Shown: in pieces, positions 55,332 through 62,598 of the stretch
Layout of the letters: each line of letters starts with the position of its first letter
Position numbering within the stretch: the stretch's first letter is position 1
Source of the DNA: Pedobacter metabolipauper
GTDB lineage: Bacteria > Bacteroidota > Bacteroidia > Sphingobacteriales > Sphingobacteriaceae
Assembly: GCF_004362715.1 (NCBI RefSeq)
Contig: NZ_SNYC01000005.1
Coordinates: forward strand, 869,781 to 933,780
Reading direction: 5' to 3'
DNA: 64,000 nucleotides
Notes under the pieces: generated by a model
Seen by the model: only the letters and a program-made list of their open reading frames with translations
What the model was told of the DNA's origin: nothing
The model's database searches: none
Made by a program: the position numbers and the translations under genes

Positions 55332-56417
55332 ATGACCTTTTACACCTTTACAGAAGAAAAACTCCGGGAATTTACAGAAAATGTATTTCTTAAAATGGGA
55401 TGCACAACCGCAGATGCTCAACTGGCTGCTGATGTGTTGCTTCGGTCTGACCTGAGAGGCATTGATTCTCATGGTGTAGCCCGTTTGAGCGGTTACATTC
55501 GTTTATGGGAAAAAGAACGTATTAATGCTACCCCGGTAATTAAAGTAGTGTATGAAACGGCGACCACAGCTACGGTTGATGGAGATGGCGGCCTGGGATT
55601 GGTTGTTGCTCCTTTTGCCATGAAGATTGCCATTGAGAAAGCAAAGCTTTATGGTACAGGCTGGGTAGCAGTAAGAAACTCCAATCACTTTGGAATTGCC
55701 GGATACCATGCGTTACTGGCTGTTGAGCAGGAAATGATCGGCATCAGCATGACCAATGCAAGTCCGCTGGTAGCCCCTACCTACGCAAATGAGCGCTTAT
55801 TGGGTACCAATCCGATGTGCTACGCATTCCCTGCAGGAAAGTATCCGCCAGTAGTGGTAGATATGGCAACAGCCGCAGCAGCAAATGGTAAACTCGAAAT
55901 TGCACAGCGTGCAAACCTGCCCATACCTGAAGGATGGGCACAGGATAAAGACGGCAACACGTCTACCAACCCGCACCAGTTAAAAGAAGGTGGTTCTTTA
56001 CTTCCCTTAGGCAGCGATAAGGATCATGGCAGTCACAAAGGTTACGGTTTAAGTGCGACAGTAGACATTCTTTCTGCCGTACTTTCAGGTGCCAATTACG
56101 GACCATGGGTTCCGCCATTTGTATCTTTCCTGGAGCCCCCATCAGATCCTGTTGGTGCCGGTATCGGACATTTTTTCGGTGCCATGCGTGTAGATGGTTT
56201 CCGCCCTGCACAGGAGTTTAAAGACCATCTGGACAACTGGATTGAGCGCTTTAAACAGGCCAAAACCGTTGATCCGGATAAGCAGGTTATTATTCCCGGA
56301 GAGCCGGAATATGCGTTTGAACAAGAACGCAGAACAGCAGGAATCCCTTTGATTGATGCGGTAGTTCATGACTTAAATGAACTTGCTGATAAATTAGGAA
56401 TCTCCCGGTTAAATTAG
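55332..56417 (+). CDS. Ldh-family NAD(P)-dependent dehydrogenase (malate/L-lactate type)
   Basis: The 361-residue protein is of the malate/L-lactate dehydrogenase-2 family (like YbiC, AllD and MDH of archaea). SDLRGIDSHGVARL supplies the catalytic His, and NSNHFGIAGYHA, TNASPLVAPTYANER, LLGTNPMCYAFP and VVDMATAAAANGK are family motifs. It oxidises a 2-hydroxy acid or reduces the keto acid; the substrate is not readable. It follows bshC by six bases. A functional link with bacillithiol is not obvious. Confidence 0.9.
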   Translation: MTFYTFTEEKLREFTENVFLKMGCTTADAQLAADVLLRSDLRGIDSHGVARLSGYIRLWEKERINATPVIKVVYETATTATVDGDGGLGLVVAPFAMKIAIEKAKLYGTGWVAVRNSNHFGIAGYHALLAVEQEMIGISMTNASPLVAPTYANERLLGTNPMCYAFPAGKYPPVVVDMATAAAANGKLEIAQRANLPIPEGWAQDKDGNTSTNPHQLKEGGSLLPLGSDKDHGSHKGYGLSATVDILSAVLSGANYGPWVPPFVSFLEPPSDPVGAGIGHFFGAMRVDGFRPAQEFKDHLDNWIERFKQAKTVDPDKQVIIPGEPEYAFEQERRTAGIPLIDAVVHDLNELADKLGISRLN

Positions 56418-56476
56418 TCAGCTATCTTAGTAATTTTCTGGTATCTTGTGCTGTTTATTCAGCGCAATTCCCATTT

Positions 56477-56986
56477 ATGAAAAGAAAATTACTACTTGTT
56501 ATTTTACTGTCTGCTGTGGCTCTTGACCAGGTTAATGCTCAGCAACGTCTCCCATCTATTCACAGAGCCAAAATTGGTTTAGGACCCGATGTTATCGTCG
56601 CGAGAAAAGAGGTTGGATACGGAGGTTCTTTAAATATCCAGGTTCCTATACTTACAAAGCTTAGTCTAACTTCCACAGTAAGTTATTACAGCTTCTATAC
56701 CCTGGAAAATAAAAAAAAGGTTAACACATTTGATCCTTCATTTGTTCCTGTTAAAGTTGGAGCAAGATATTACGTATCTGATGCAGTCTATCTTCATGGG
56801 GATGCGGGCTATGCTTATCCAAAAACTGATGGTGATATAAAAAGTTTTATCATCACACCCGGTATTGGATTTGAGTTCCCTTATAAGAAATCAGCTTTCG
56901 ACTTCGGTTTCCGTTTTGAATTCTGGACGGATTCGCCGAGAACTTTTGCCGCACTAAATGCTGCCTGGAATTTTGGGTTCCAATAA
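56477..56986 (+). CDS. Small outer-membrane beta-barrel-like protein
   Basis: The 169-residue protein has a signal peptide (LLLVILLSAVALDQVNAQQ). The mature part alternates polar and hydrophobic/aromatic residues in about eight segments and ends in aromatic FGFQ. This fits a small outer-membrane barrel of the OmpA-N/OmpX size. No substrate is suggested. Its stop is the left edge of the terminator at 56986-57033. Confidence 0.75.
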   Translation: MKRKLLLVILLSAVALDQVNAQQRLPSIHRAKIGLGPDVIVARKEVGYGGSLNIQVPILTKLSLTSTVSYYSFYTLENKKKVNTFDPSFVPVKVGARYYVSDAVYLHGDAGYAYPKTDGDIKSFIITPGIGFEFPYKKSAFDFGFRFEFWTDSPRTFAALNAAWNFGFQ

Positions 56987-57033
56987 AAAATCCCCCGTAT
57001 ACAAATCAGCTGATTTGCATACGGGGGATTTTT
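56986..57033. terminator. Bidirectional hairpin terminator
   Basis: The stem begins AAAAATCCCCCGTAT and ends ATACGGGGGATTTTT; it is 23 bases long with one mismatch and a two-base loop turn (GC) that would open to a small loop. It ends the barrel gene on the plus strand and lepB (stop at 57049) on the minus strand. Confidence 0.9.
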
Positions 57034-57048
57034 ATATCCTGTTGATCC

Positions 57049-58248
57049 TTATTTTATGCCTCTCAATAACCTGTTCCAGCGTATTTTGCTGAAGAACGAC
57101 GCATTGGTATCGTAGCTCATCCAGATGAACAGTGCTTTACCAACGATATGATCTTCCGGTACAAACCCCCAATAGCGTGAATCCAGTGAGTTGTGCCTGT
57201 TATCACCCATCATCCAGTAATAATCCATTTTAAACGTATAGCTGGTAGCTGGTTTTCCATTGATTAACCAACCTGTTCCTGAACGTTCTACTTGATTACC
57301 TTCATAGATCCTGATACTCCTTTCATACAAGGGCATAGTTACACTATCCAGTTGAACGGTCCATCCTTTTTTAGGAATAGCAATTGGCCCGAAGTTATCA
57401 GCATTCCATTTCCTGTTCTTATCAAAAGGAAAAACATCACCTTCCGGCACTCCCGGTGTCTGAACACTTTCTTTAACCGATTGGACGAAGTCAAGCTTTT
57501 TAACCTCAGCCATCATTTCTTCAGTTCCGTTAAAGGAGTAAACGGAGCTGTTGGGATCCATTTTAATATCTTCTGATACATTAAAGCCCATATCTTCAAA
57601 CACAGAAAAATTAACCTCATTGGTTTTAAATACCACCTCATAAGTTATCTGCCCTGTATTTTTCAGTTTCTCTGCTTTTCCGTTCACGTAGACAAGGCCA
57701 TTTTTCATGCTGATTACGTCCCCTGCAATGCCGATACATCTTTTGATGTAATTTTCACGCTTATCAACCGGACGGCTGATAATGGTGTATGAGCTGTTTA
57801 CGTATTTCCATCCCAAGCCACGTACCAGTCTGTAATAGTCTGTATCCTGGGCTTCAAGAGCAACGGTATCACCTTGCGGGTAATTGAAAACAACCACATC
57901 ATTATTCTTGATATCTGAAAATCCCGGTAATCTGCGGTATTTCCATTGTACGCCTTCCCAATATGCTTTTGTTCCTGTCAATGGCATGGTATGATGGGCA
58001 AAAGGAAATGCAACAGGAGTCATTGGAATCCGTGGTCCGTAGTTCACCTTACTTACAAACAGGAAATCTCCGATCAACAGGGATTTTTCCATAGAAGCGG
58101 TTGGAATGGTGTATGCCTCAATGAAAAATACCCTGATTATTGTAGCAGCAATCACTGCAAACAAAATGGCATCTACCCATTCCCTGGTTTTAGACTTTTT
58201 CTTTTGGGGCTTGGCAGCTTTATTTTTTTGCCAGAATTTCCAATTCAT
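57049..58248 (-). CDS. lepB: Signal peptidase I
   Basis: The 399-residue protein has a membrane segment (about 26-43) followed by AYTIPTASMEKSL with the nucleophile Ser52, and the general base Lys169 in ENYIKRCIGIAGD. The C-terminal MMGDNRHNSLDSRYWG box is complete. The middle is longer than in E. coli enzymes of similar type (an inserted segment of about 100 residues, about 185-290), a feature of Bacteroidota enzymes. It cleaves signal peptides of exported proteins at the outer face of the inner membrane. It is downstream of dapB in the par cluster. Confidence 0.95.
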   Translation of the reverse strand: MNWKFWQKNKAAKPQKKKSKTREWVDAILFAVIAATIIRVFFIEAYTIPTASMEKSLLIGDFLFVSKVNYGPRIPMTPVAFPFAHHTMPLTGTKAYWEGVQWKYRRLPGFSDIKNNDVVVFNYPQGDTVALEAQDTDYYRLVRGLGWKYVNSSYTIISRPVDKRENYIKRCIGIAGDVISMKNGLVYVNGKAEKLKNTGQITYEVVFKTNEVNFSVFEDMGFNVSEDIKMDPNSSVYSFNGTEEMMAEVKKLDFVQSVKESVQTPGVPEGDVFPFDKNRKWNADNFGPIAIPKKGWTVQLDSVTMPLYERSIRIYEGNQVERSGTGWLINGKPATSYTFKMDYYWMMGDNRHNSLDSRYWGFVPEDHIVGKALFIWMSYDTNASFFSKIRWNRLLRGIK

Positions 58249-58259
58249 ATATGTATTCG

Positions 58260-59000
58260 TTATTTAAAATCAAATATATCGGTTATATTATAAAAACCTT
58301 GTTTATTTTCAAGCCATTCTGCCGCCACTACTGCTCCTAAGGCAAAGCCTGAACGATTGTGGGCCGTATGCTTAAACTCAATCTCATCTACTTCCGAACT
58401 GTAAACCACGGTATGTGTACCTGGTATATTTTCAATTCTGTGCGATTCGATCAGCAGCTGTTCTTTTTTTAATACGTCATCGAATGGCGTTCCTACCAAT
58501 TCGTTTACCCATTCTATTTTCCGGTCCAGATTTTCAATGATCCCTTCTGCAACTGTCATAGCTGTACCACTTGGTGCATCTAATTTCTGCGTGTGGTGAA
58601 TCTCTTCAACCTGCACTTCATAGGCCGGAAAATTGTTCATTAGTTTTGCGAGCACCTTATTCATGTGAAAGAAGATGTTAACGCCTATACTAAAGTTTGA
58701 TCCATAAAGCAGGGTATTGTTACGCACAAGGCACTCATTCTTGACCTCCTGAAGCTGACCATACCAGCCGGTAGTGCCCACAACAACTGGAAGATTGGCA
58801 TCGAAACATGCATAAATATTATCTATGGCTGCATCTGGCGCACTAAAATCTATAGCTACATCTGCTTTACGCAAATTGGCTGTAGTTAGATCTGCTCTAT
58901 TGTCAACACTGATCTTTAAGACAATTTCATGTCCTCTATCTACCGCAAAACGTTCCACAATTTGTCCCATTTTGCCATAACCGAGTAATGCTATTTTCAT
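58260..59000 (-). CDS. dapB: 4-hydroxy-tetrahydrodipicolinate reductase
   Basis: The 246-residue protein has the NAD(P)-binding LLGYGKMGQ (6-13), FSAPDA, GTTGW, and the catalytic EIHHTQKLDAPSGTA (His135-His136, Lys139). It reduces dihydrodipicolinate in lysine and diaminopimelate synthesis, and so supplies the cell wall. It lies 11 bases before lepB, likely co-transcribed. Confidence 0.97.
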   Translation of the reverse strand: MKIALLGYGKMGQIVERFAVDRGHEIVLKISVDNRADLTTANLRKADVAIDFSAPDAAIDNIYACFDANLPVVVGTTGWYGQLQEVKNECLVRNNTLLYGSNFSIGVNIFFHMNKVLAKLMNNFPAYEVQVEEIHHTQKLDAPSGTAMTVAEGIIENLDRKIEWVNELVGTPFDDVLKKEQLLIESHRIENIPGTHTVVYSSEVDEIEFKHTAHNRSGFALGAVVAAEWLENKQGFYNITDIFDFK

Positions 59001-59045
59001 ATATCTTTTTTTTGAAGCCGCAAAGCGCTTGTTATATTTAACTGA

Positions 59046-59672
59046 TTAAAATTGAAGGGTAATTCTTACACCTGGCCTTATCGTATTAAAGCCATACATT
59101 TTATTGGTTTGGATCAGATCCGGAGATACCTTAAAGGTAAGATCTTCGTCAACGCTCCAATATTTTAGGCGGGCATCAACATAGGCATCCAATATGTTTA
59201 ACAGGTAAAGACCGACATAAGAGAAGATGACCACTTCTTTATTTCTCCGGTAGGTATCTCTGGCAGTGATTAAACTTGCGTCAGAAATAGACTTGTAGGG
59301 GCTGGTCTCAGAAGGTTTACCATCTACATTATCTGCCCGGTCTTTTAACTCATCATAGTACACATGATACATCTTATTGTTATCAATGTAGGATAAGGTG
59401 AGCAGGGTAGCTCCGGTATAGATCCCCGCAACTTTAGCAAGTCTATACAGGTTTGGTCCGCTTTGAATCTGGCCAAGACCAGGAACGATCATTGACCTGA
59501 ACAAAGCTTTTCTACCCTCAATACGACCTACATTGACGTAAGCCGGCTCTTTTAAGGTATCGACTCTTGCTTTTCTGGTTGTGCTGTCCCTTTTTGTGCG
59601 GACAGGCTCCTGGGCATTTACTGTTAACGCCATAAAGAACAACAATCCCGATACCAGTAAAAATTTGTTCAT
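59046..59672 (-). CDS. DUF5683-family membrane/envelope protein
   Basis: From the ATG at 59672 the protein has 208 residues and a signal peptide (MNKFLLVSGLLFFMALTVNA). The mature part has two or three hydrophobic segments in the pattern FRSMIVPGLGQIQSGPNLYR, LAKVAGIYTGATLLTLSYID and a C-terminal segment. This is the DUF5683 family, seen next to parB in Bacteroidota. Its role is unknown. The ATG overlaps the parB stop (TAATG), so translation is coupled; a TTG two codons earlier is possible. Confidence 0.85.
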   Translation of the reverse strand: MNKFLLVSGLLFFMALTVNAQEPVRTKRDSTTRKARVDTLKEPAYVNVGRIEGRKALFRSMIVPGLGQIQSGPNLYRLAKVAGIYTGATLLTLSYIDNNKMYHVYYDELKDRADNVDGKPSETSPYKSISDASLITARDTYRRNKEVVIFSYVGLYLLNILDAYVDARLKYWSVDEDLTFKVSPDLIQTNKMYGFNTIRPGVRITLQF

Positions 59673-60592
59673 TACCAATCTAATAGTTCTAAAATACGAC
59701 TAAGGTCGTCTTCAGATACAAAAGGGATCTCAATTGCACCTTTGCCATTCTCTCCTACTTTCAGTTTAACTTTAGTAGAAAACTTAGAGGCCAGGTCACG
59801 TTGCAGTTTTTGATATTCAAACGATGCTGCTGCAGGTTGTTTAGCTGGTTTAGGCTTTACCTGAACACTATTGATGCTTCGAACCAGTTCTTCTACTTTA
59901 CGAACGGAAAGACCTTTGTCAATAATTTCGTCATGTATAAAAAGCTGTTTTTCTACCTGATCTACATTAATCAGTGCACGGGCATGGCCCATAGAGATCT
60001 TCTGGTCACGAATAGAAATCTGAATGGCAGGTGGTAATTTCAACAGGCGGAGGTAATTTGTAACAGTAGACCTGTTTTTACCAACTCGTTCACCAAGCTG
60101 TTCCTGTTTAAGGCTGCATTCATCGAGCATCCGCTGAAAGCTTAATGCAACCTCAATGGCATTTAGGTTTTCACGCTGGATGTTTTCAATAAGCGCCATT
60201 TCAAGCATTTGCTGATCATTGGCATTGCGTATGTAAGCAGGTATTTCTGTTAGACCGGCAAGTTTGGAGGCCCTTAAACGACGCTCTCCGGAAATCAGCT
60301 GGTATTTACCTTCTGACTGCTTTCTAACTGTAATTGGCTGTATCAATCCCTGAACCCGGATGGACTCTGAGAGTTCATTTAGAGCTACCTGATCAAATTC
60401 GGTACGCGGCTGATAGGGATTGGTTTCGATATCACTGATATTGATGTGGCCAATTGCATTGCTATTGCTTCCCTCTTGCCTGGTTTCACTTACCGGGTTT
60501 ACTCCGTTCTTGGGTGGATGGGTAGCCTCTGTGTCATCCAAAAGCGCACTTAATCCTCTACCTAAACCTGTTTTTCGCTGAAAAGATGTCAT
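59672..60592 (-). CDS. parB: Chromosome-partitioning protein ParB
   Basis: The 306-residue protein has the N-terminal ParA-interaction segment (GLGRGLSALL), the CTP-binding box GERRLRA (102-108) with PYQPR and PITVR segments, a helix-turn-helix (EQLGERVGKNRSTVTNYLRLL) and a C-terminal dimer domain. It binds parS sites, slides as a CTP clamp and works with ParA to segregate the origin. No obvious parS-like palindrome was seen nearby. It follows parA by nine bases. Confidence 0.96.
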   Translation of the reverse strand: MTSFQRKTGLGRGLSALLDDTEATHPPKNGVNPVSETRQEGSNSNAIGHINISDIETNPYQPRTEFDQVALNELSESIRVQGLIQPITVRKQSEGKYQLISGERRLRASKLAGLTEIPAYIRNANDQQMLEMALIENIQRENLNAIEVALSFQRMLDECSLKQEQLGERVGKNRSTVTNYLRLLKLPPAIQISIRDQKISMGHARALINVDQVEKQLFIHDEIIDKGLSVRKVEELVRSINSVQVKPKPAKQPAAASFEYQKLQRDLASKFSTKVKLKVGENGKGAIEIPFVSEDDLSRILELLDW

Positions 60593-60601
60593 TAATATCG
60601 T

Positions 60602-61405
60602 TTATATAATCGCTATAGTTTCGTCCTGAACTTCGGTAACCAATCCGTTTTTACGAACGATCTCACGCGCCAGGTTCAAATAATTTATCGCTCCCTTACA
60701 GTTTGCATCGTGCATAATTACCGATACACCATAGCTTGGCGCCTCACTTAAACGGGTATTTCGCTGAATGATGGTATCAAACACCAATTCCTGGAAGTGC
60801 GTTTTCACTTCTTCTACTACCTGGTTAGACAAACGTAAACGAACGTCATACATGGTAAGGAGGATCCCTTCAATCTCCAGTTCAGGGTTTAAACGGTTTT
60901 GAACAATTTTAATTGTATTTAGAAGTTTACCAAGTCCTTCCAATGCAAAATATTCGCATTGTACCGGGATAATTACAGAATCAGCGGCAGTCAATGCGTT
61001 GATCGTAATTAAACCTAAGGATGGAGAACAGTCCACAATGATAAAGTCATACTGGTCTTTTACCTTTTCCAGAACGGCCTTCATCTTATACTCCCGGTTA
61101 TTCAGGTTGATCATCTCAATTTCTGCACCAACTAAATCAATGTGCGCAGGAAGAAGATCAAGGTTTGGGGTTTCCGTTTTCTGAATAGCTTCCGAAGGTT
61201 CAATATCATTGATAATGCATTCGTATATGCTATTTTTTATGCTTCTTGGATCGAAGCCAATTCCGGAAGTAGAATTTGCCTGAGGATCTGCATCAACCAA
61301 TAAGGTTCTATACTCAAGAACGGCCAGACTTGCAGCTAAGTTGATTGATGAAGTAGTTTTACCTACACCACCCTTCTGATTTGCCAATGCGATAATTTTA
61401 CTCAT
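60602..61405 (-). CDS. parA: Chromosome-partitioning ATPase ParA/Soj
   Basis: The 267-residue protein has the deviant Walker A box KGGVGKTTSS (11-20), VDADPQANS (switch I), IIVDCSPSLG (switch II) and the DNA-binding residues expected near the C-terminus. It is an ATP-dependent, nonspecifically DNA-binding ATPase that moves ParB-parS complexes. The presence of parA-parB-DUF5683-dapB-lepB in one strand order is a shared Bacteroidota arrangement. Confidence 0.96.
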   Translation of the reverse strand: MSKIIALANQKGGVGKTTSSINLAASLAVLEYRTLLVDADPQANSTSGIGFDPRSIKNSIYECIINDIEPSEAIQKTETPNLDLLPAHIDLVGAEIEMINLNNREYKMKAVLEKVKDQYDFIIVDCSPSLGLITINALTAADSVIIPVQCEYFALEGLGKLLNTIKIVQNRLNPELEIEGILLTMYDVRLRLSNQVVEEVKTHFQELVFDTIIQRNTRLSEAPSYGVSVIMHDANCKGAINYLNLAREIVRKNGLVTEVQDETIAII

Positions 61406-61585
61406 TTATCTTATTAATAATTAGAATTGTTCTGTTAAGGCGTATTTTTCTCGGTGTAAATCTATAAAAAATGCTATTTTTGTGCTGTTTCAGGCATTTT
61501 TAAAAGAGTAGCTAAGATACAAACTAAATGATAAAATCGGTAGTAAAGCCATAAGTGTTTTACACATCTTATTAACAATTTTTAC

Positions 61586-62107
61586 ATGGTAACTATCATA
61601 TCCGGCACCAACAGACCTCTAAGTAATACGCTGAAAGTTGCCAAATATTATCAGGATACACTGGCATCAAAAGGCTTAAATGCTAACCTTTTCAGTTTAG
61701 AGGATCTTCCTGATTCGTTAATTGTATCTGACCTGTATGGAAAGAGAAGTCCGGAATTTGAAGGCATCCAGGAACTTATCCGCAAGACCAAAAAATTTAT
61801 CTTCCTGATCCCGGAGTATAACGGCAGCTTCCCTGGTGTGCTTAAAACTTTTATTGATGCGTGTAATTTTCCGGAAAGTTTTTATGACAAGAAAGCCGCT
61901 CTCGTTGGTCTTTCATCCGGCAAATACGGCAACATCCGTGGGGTAGATCATTTTGGCGGCGTTTGCAGTTACCTGCATTTAAATGTACTGCCGCTAAGGA
62001 TCCACATCTCATCCATCAAAGTGGAACTGGATGAAAACGGATCACTGTTTAAAGAAGATACGGTTAAGTTTACCAGTGAGCAGATGGATAAGTTTATTGC
62101 GTTTTAA
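61586..62107 (+). CDS. NADPH-dependent FMN reductase
   Basis: The 173-residue protein has the flavodoxin-like phosphate-binding start VTIISGTNRPLSNT and the FMN-ring loop PEYNGSFPGVLKTFID. It matches the NADPH-dependent FMN reductase family (SsuE/ChrR/azoreductase type) that transfers electrons to flavin or quinones. The protein's end overlaps the convergent small unknown gene by 14 bases, an unusual convergent overlap. Confidence 0.88.
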   Translation: MVTIISGTNRPLSNTLKVAKYYQDTLASKGLNANLFSLEDLPDSLIVSDLYGKRSPEFEGIQELIRKTKKFIFLIPEYNGSFPGVLKTFIDACNFPESFYDKKAALVGLSSGKYGNIRGVDHFGGVCSYLHLNVLPLRIHISSIKVELDENGSLFKEDTVKFTSEQMDKFIAF

Positions 62108-62552
62108 AACTCATCCAGGTTTTTCCTTCATTACCAAAAACAAAATATCCGGGGTACAGCATTTCAGCAAGATCTTCCAGAGCCTCTACCGCTACAGCAG
62201 CATCACCTGCTAAAAGAGCAGCGTCATCCCATAAGTAAACCCGGCTATATTCTACTGAAGGCCATTCCGGCCGGAGGAGTGACGGTACCACGCCCATAAG
62301 CTGCAGCATACCCATATCTTCTTCCATATAGATAACCACCCTGGCATTCATCACGTCACTTTGTAAGATACCACCTGCATCATTAACCAATCCTTCCAGG
62401 CTCCAGTCTAATGTGTTCTTAGTATCCAGACAGGCAACAGTAACCTTATCCATAAACTTGATCTTATGCTGAATTATATCTACCCGATCCTGAAGCATTT
62501 CACGCTGTGCTTCGTCTTCCACCTTATTTATAACCGCATTTAAAAAAGACAT
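62094..62552 (-). CDS. Hypothetical protein, distantly like a TroA-type metal/B12-binding lobe
   Basis: The 152-residue protein has an N-terminal helical region with charge (VEDEAQREMLQDRVDIIQHK), then a Rossmann-like part (KVTVACLDTKNTLDWSLEGL, VNDAGG) and a C-terminal EDLAEMLYPGYF. The VACLD-W-DAGG pattern resembles helical-backbone substrate-binding proteins, but it has no signal peptide and only one lobe. Function unknown. The downstream gene is the oligopeptide-binding lipoprotein on the other strand, starting 47 bases away. Confidence 0.6.
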   Translation of the reverse strand: MSFLNAVINKVEDEAQREMLQDRVDIIQHKIKFMDKVTVACLDTKNTLDWSLEGLVNDAGGILQSDVMNARVVIYMEEDMGMLQLMGVVPSLLRPEWPSVEYSRVYLWDDAALLAGDAAVAVEALEDLAEMLYPGYFVFGNEGKTWMSFKTQ

Positions 62553-62598
62553 ATTGATTTATTTACTAATTTGGTGCAAAATTAGTATTCCTTAGCTG

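Noticed and set aside
61475..61482. A perfect TAnnTTTG (TATTTTTG) upstream of the FMN reductase.
   Set aside because: No TTG is found at the right distance upstream, and the gene start is about 100 bases away; such matches are frequent in AT-rich DNA.
59000..61600. A parS centromere near parA-parB.
   Set aside because: I looked for the usual 16-base palindrome and saw none; parS may lie elsewhere in the chromosome.
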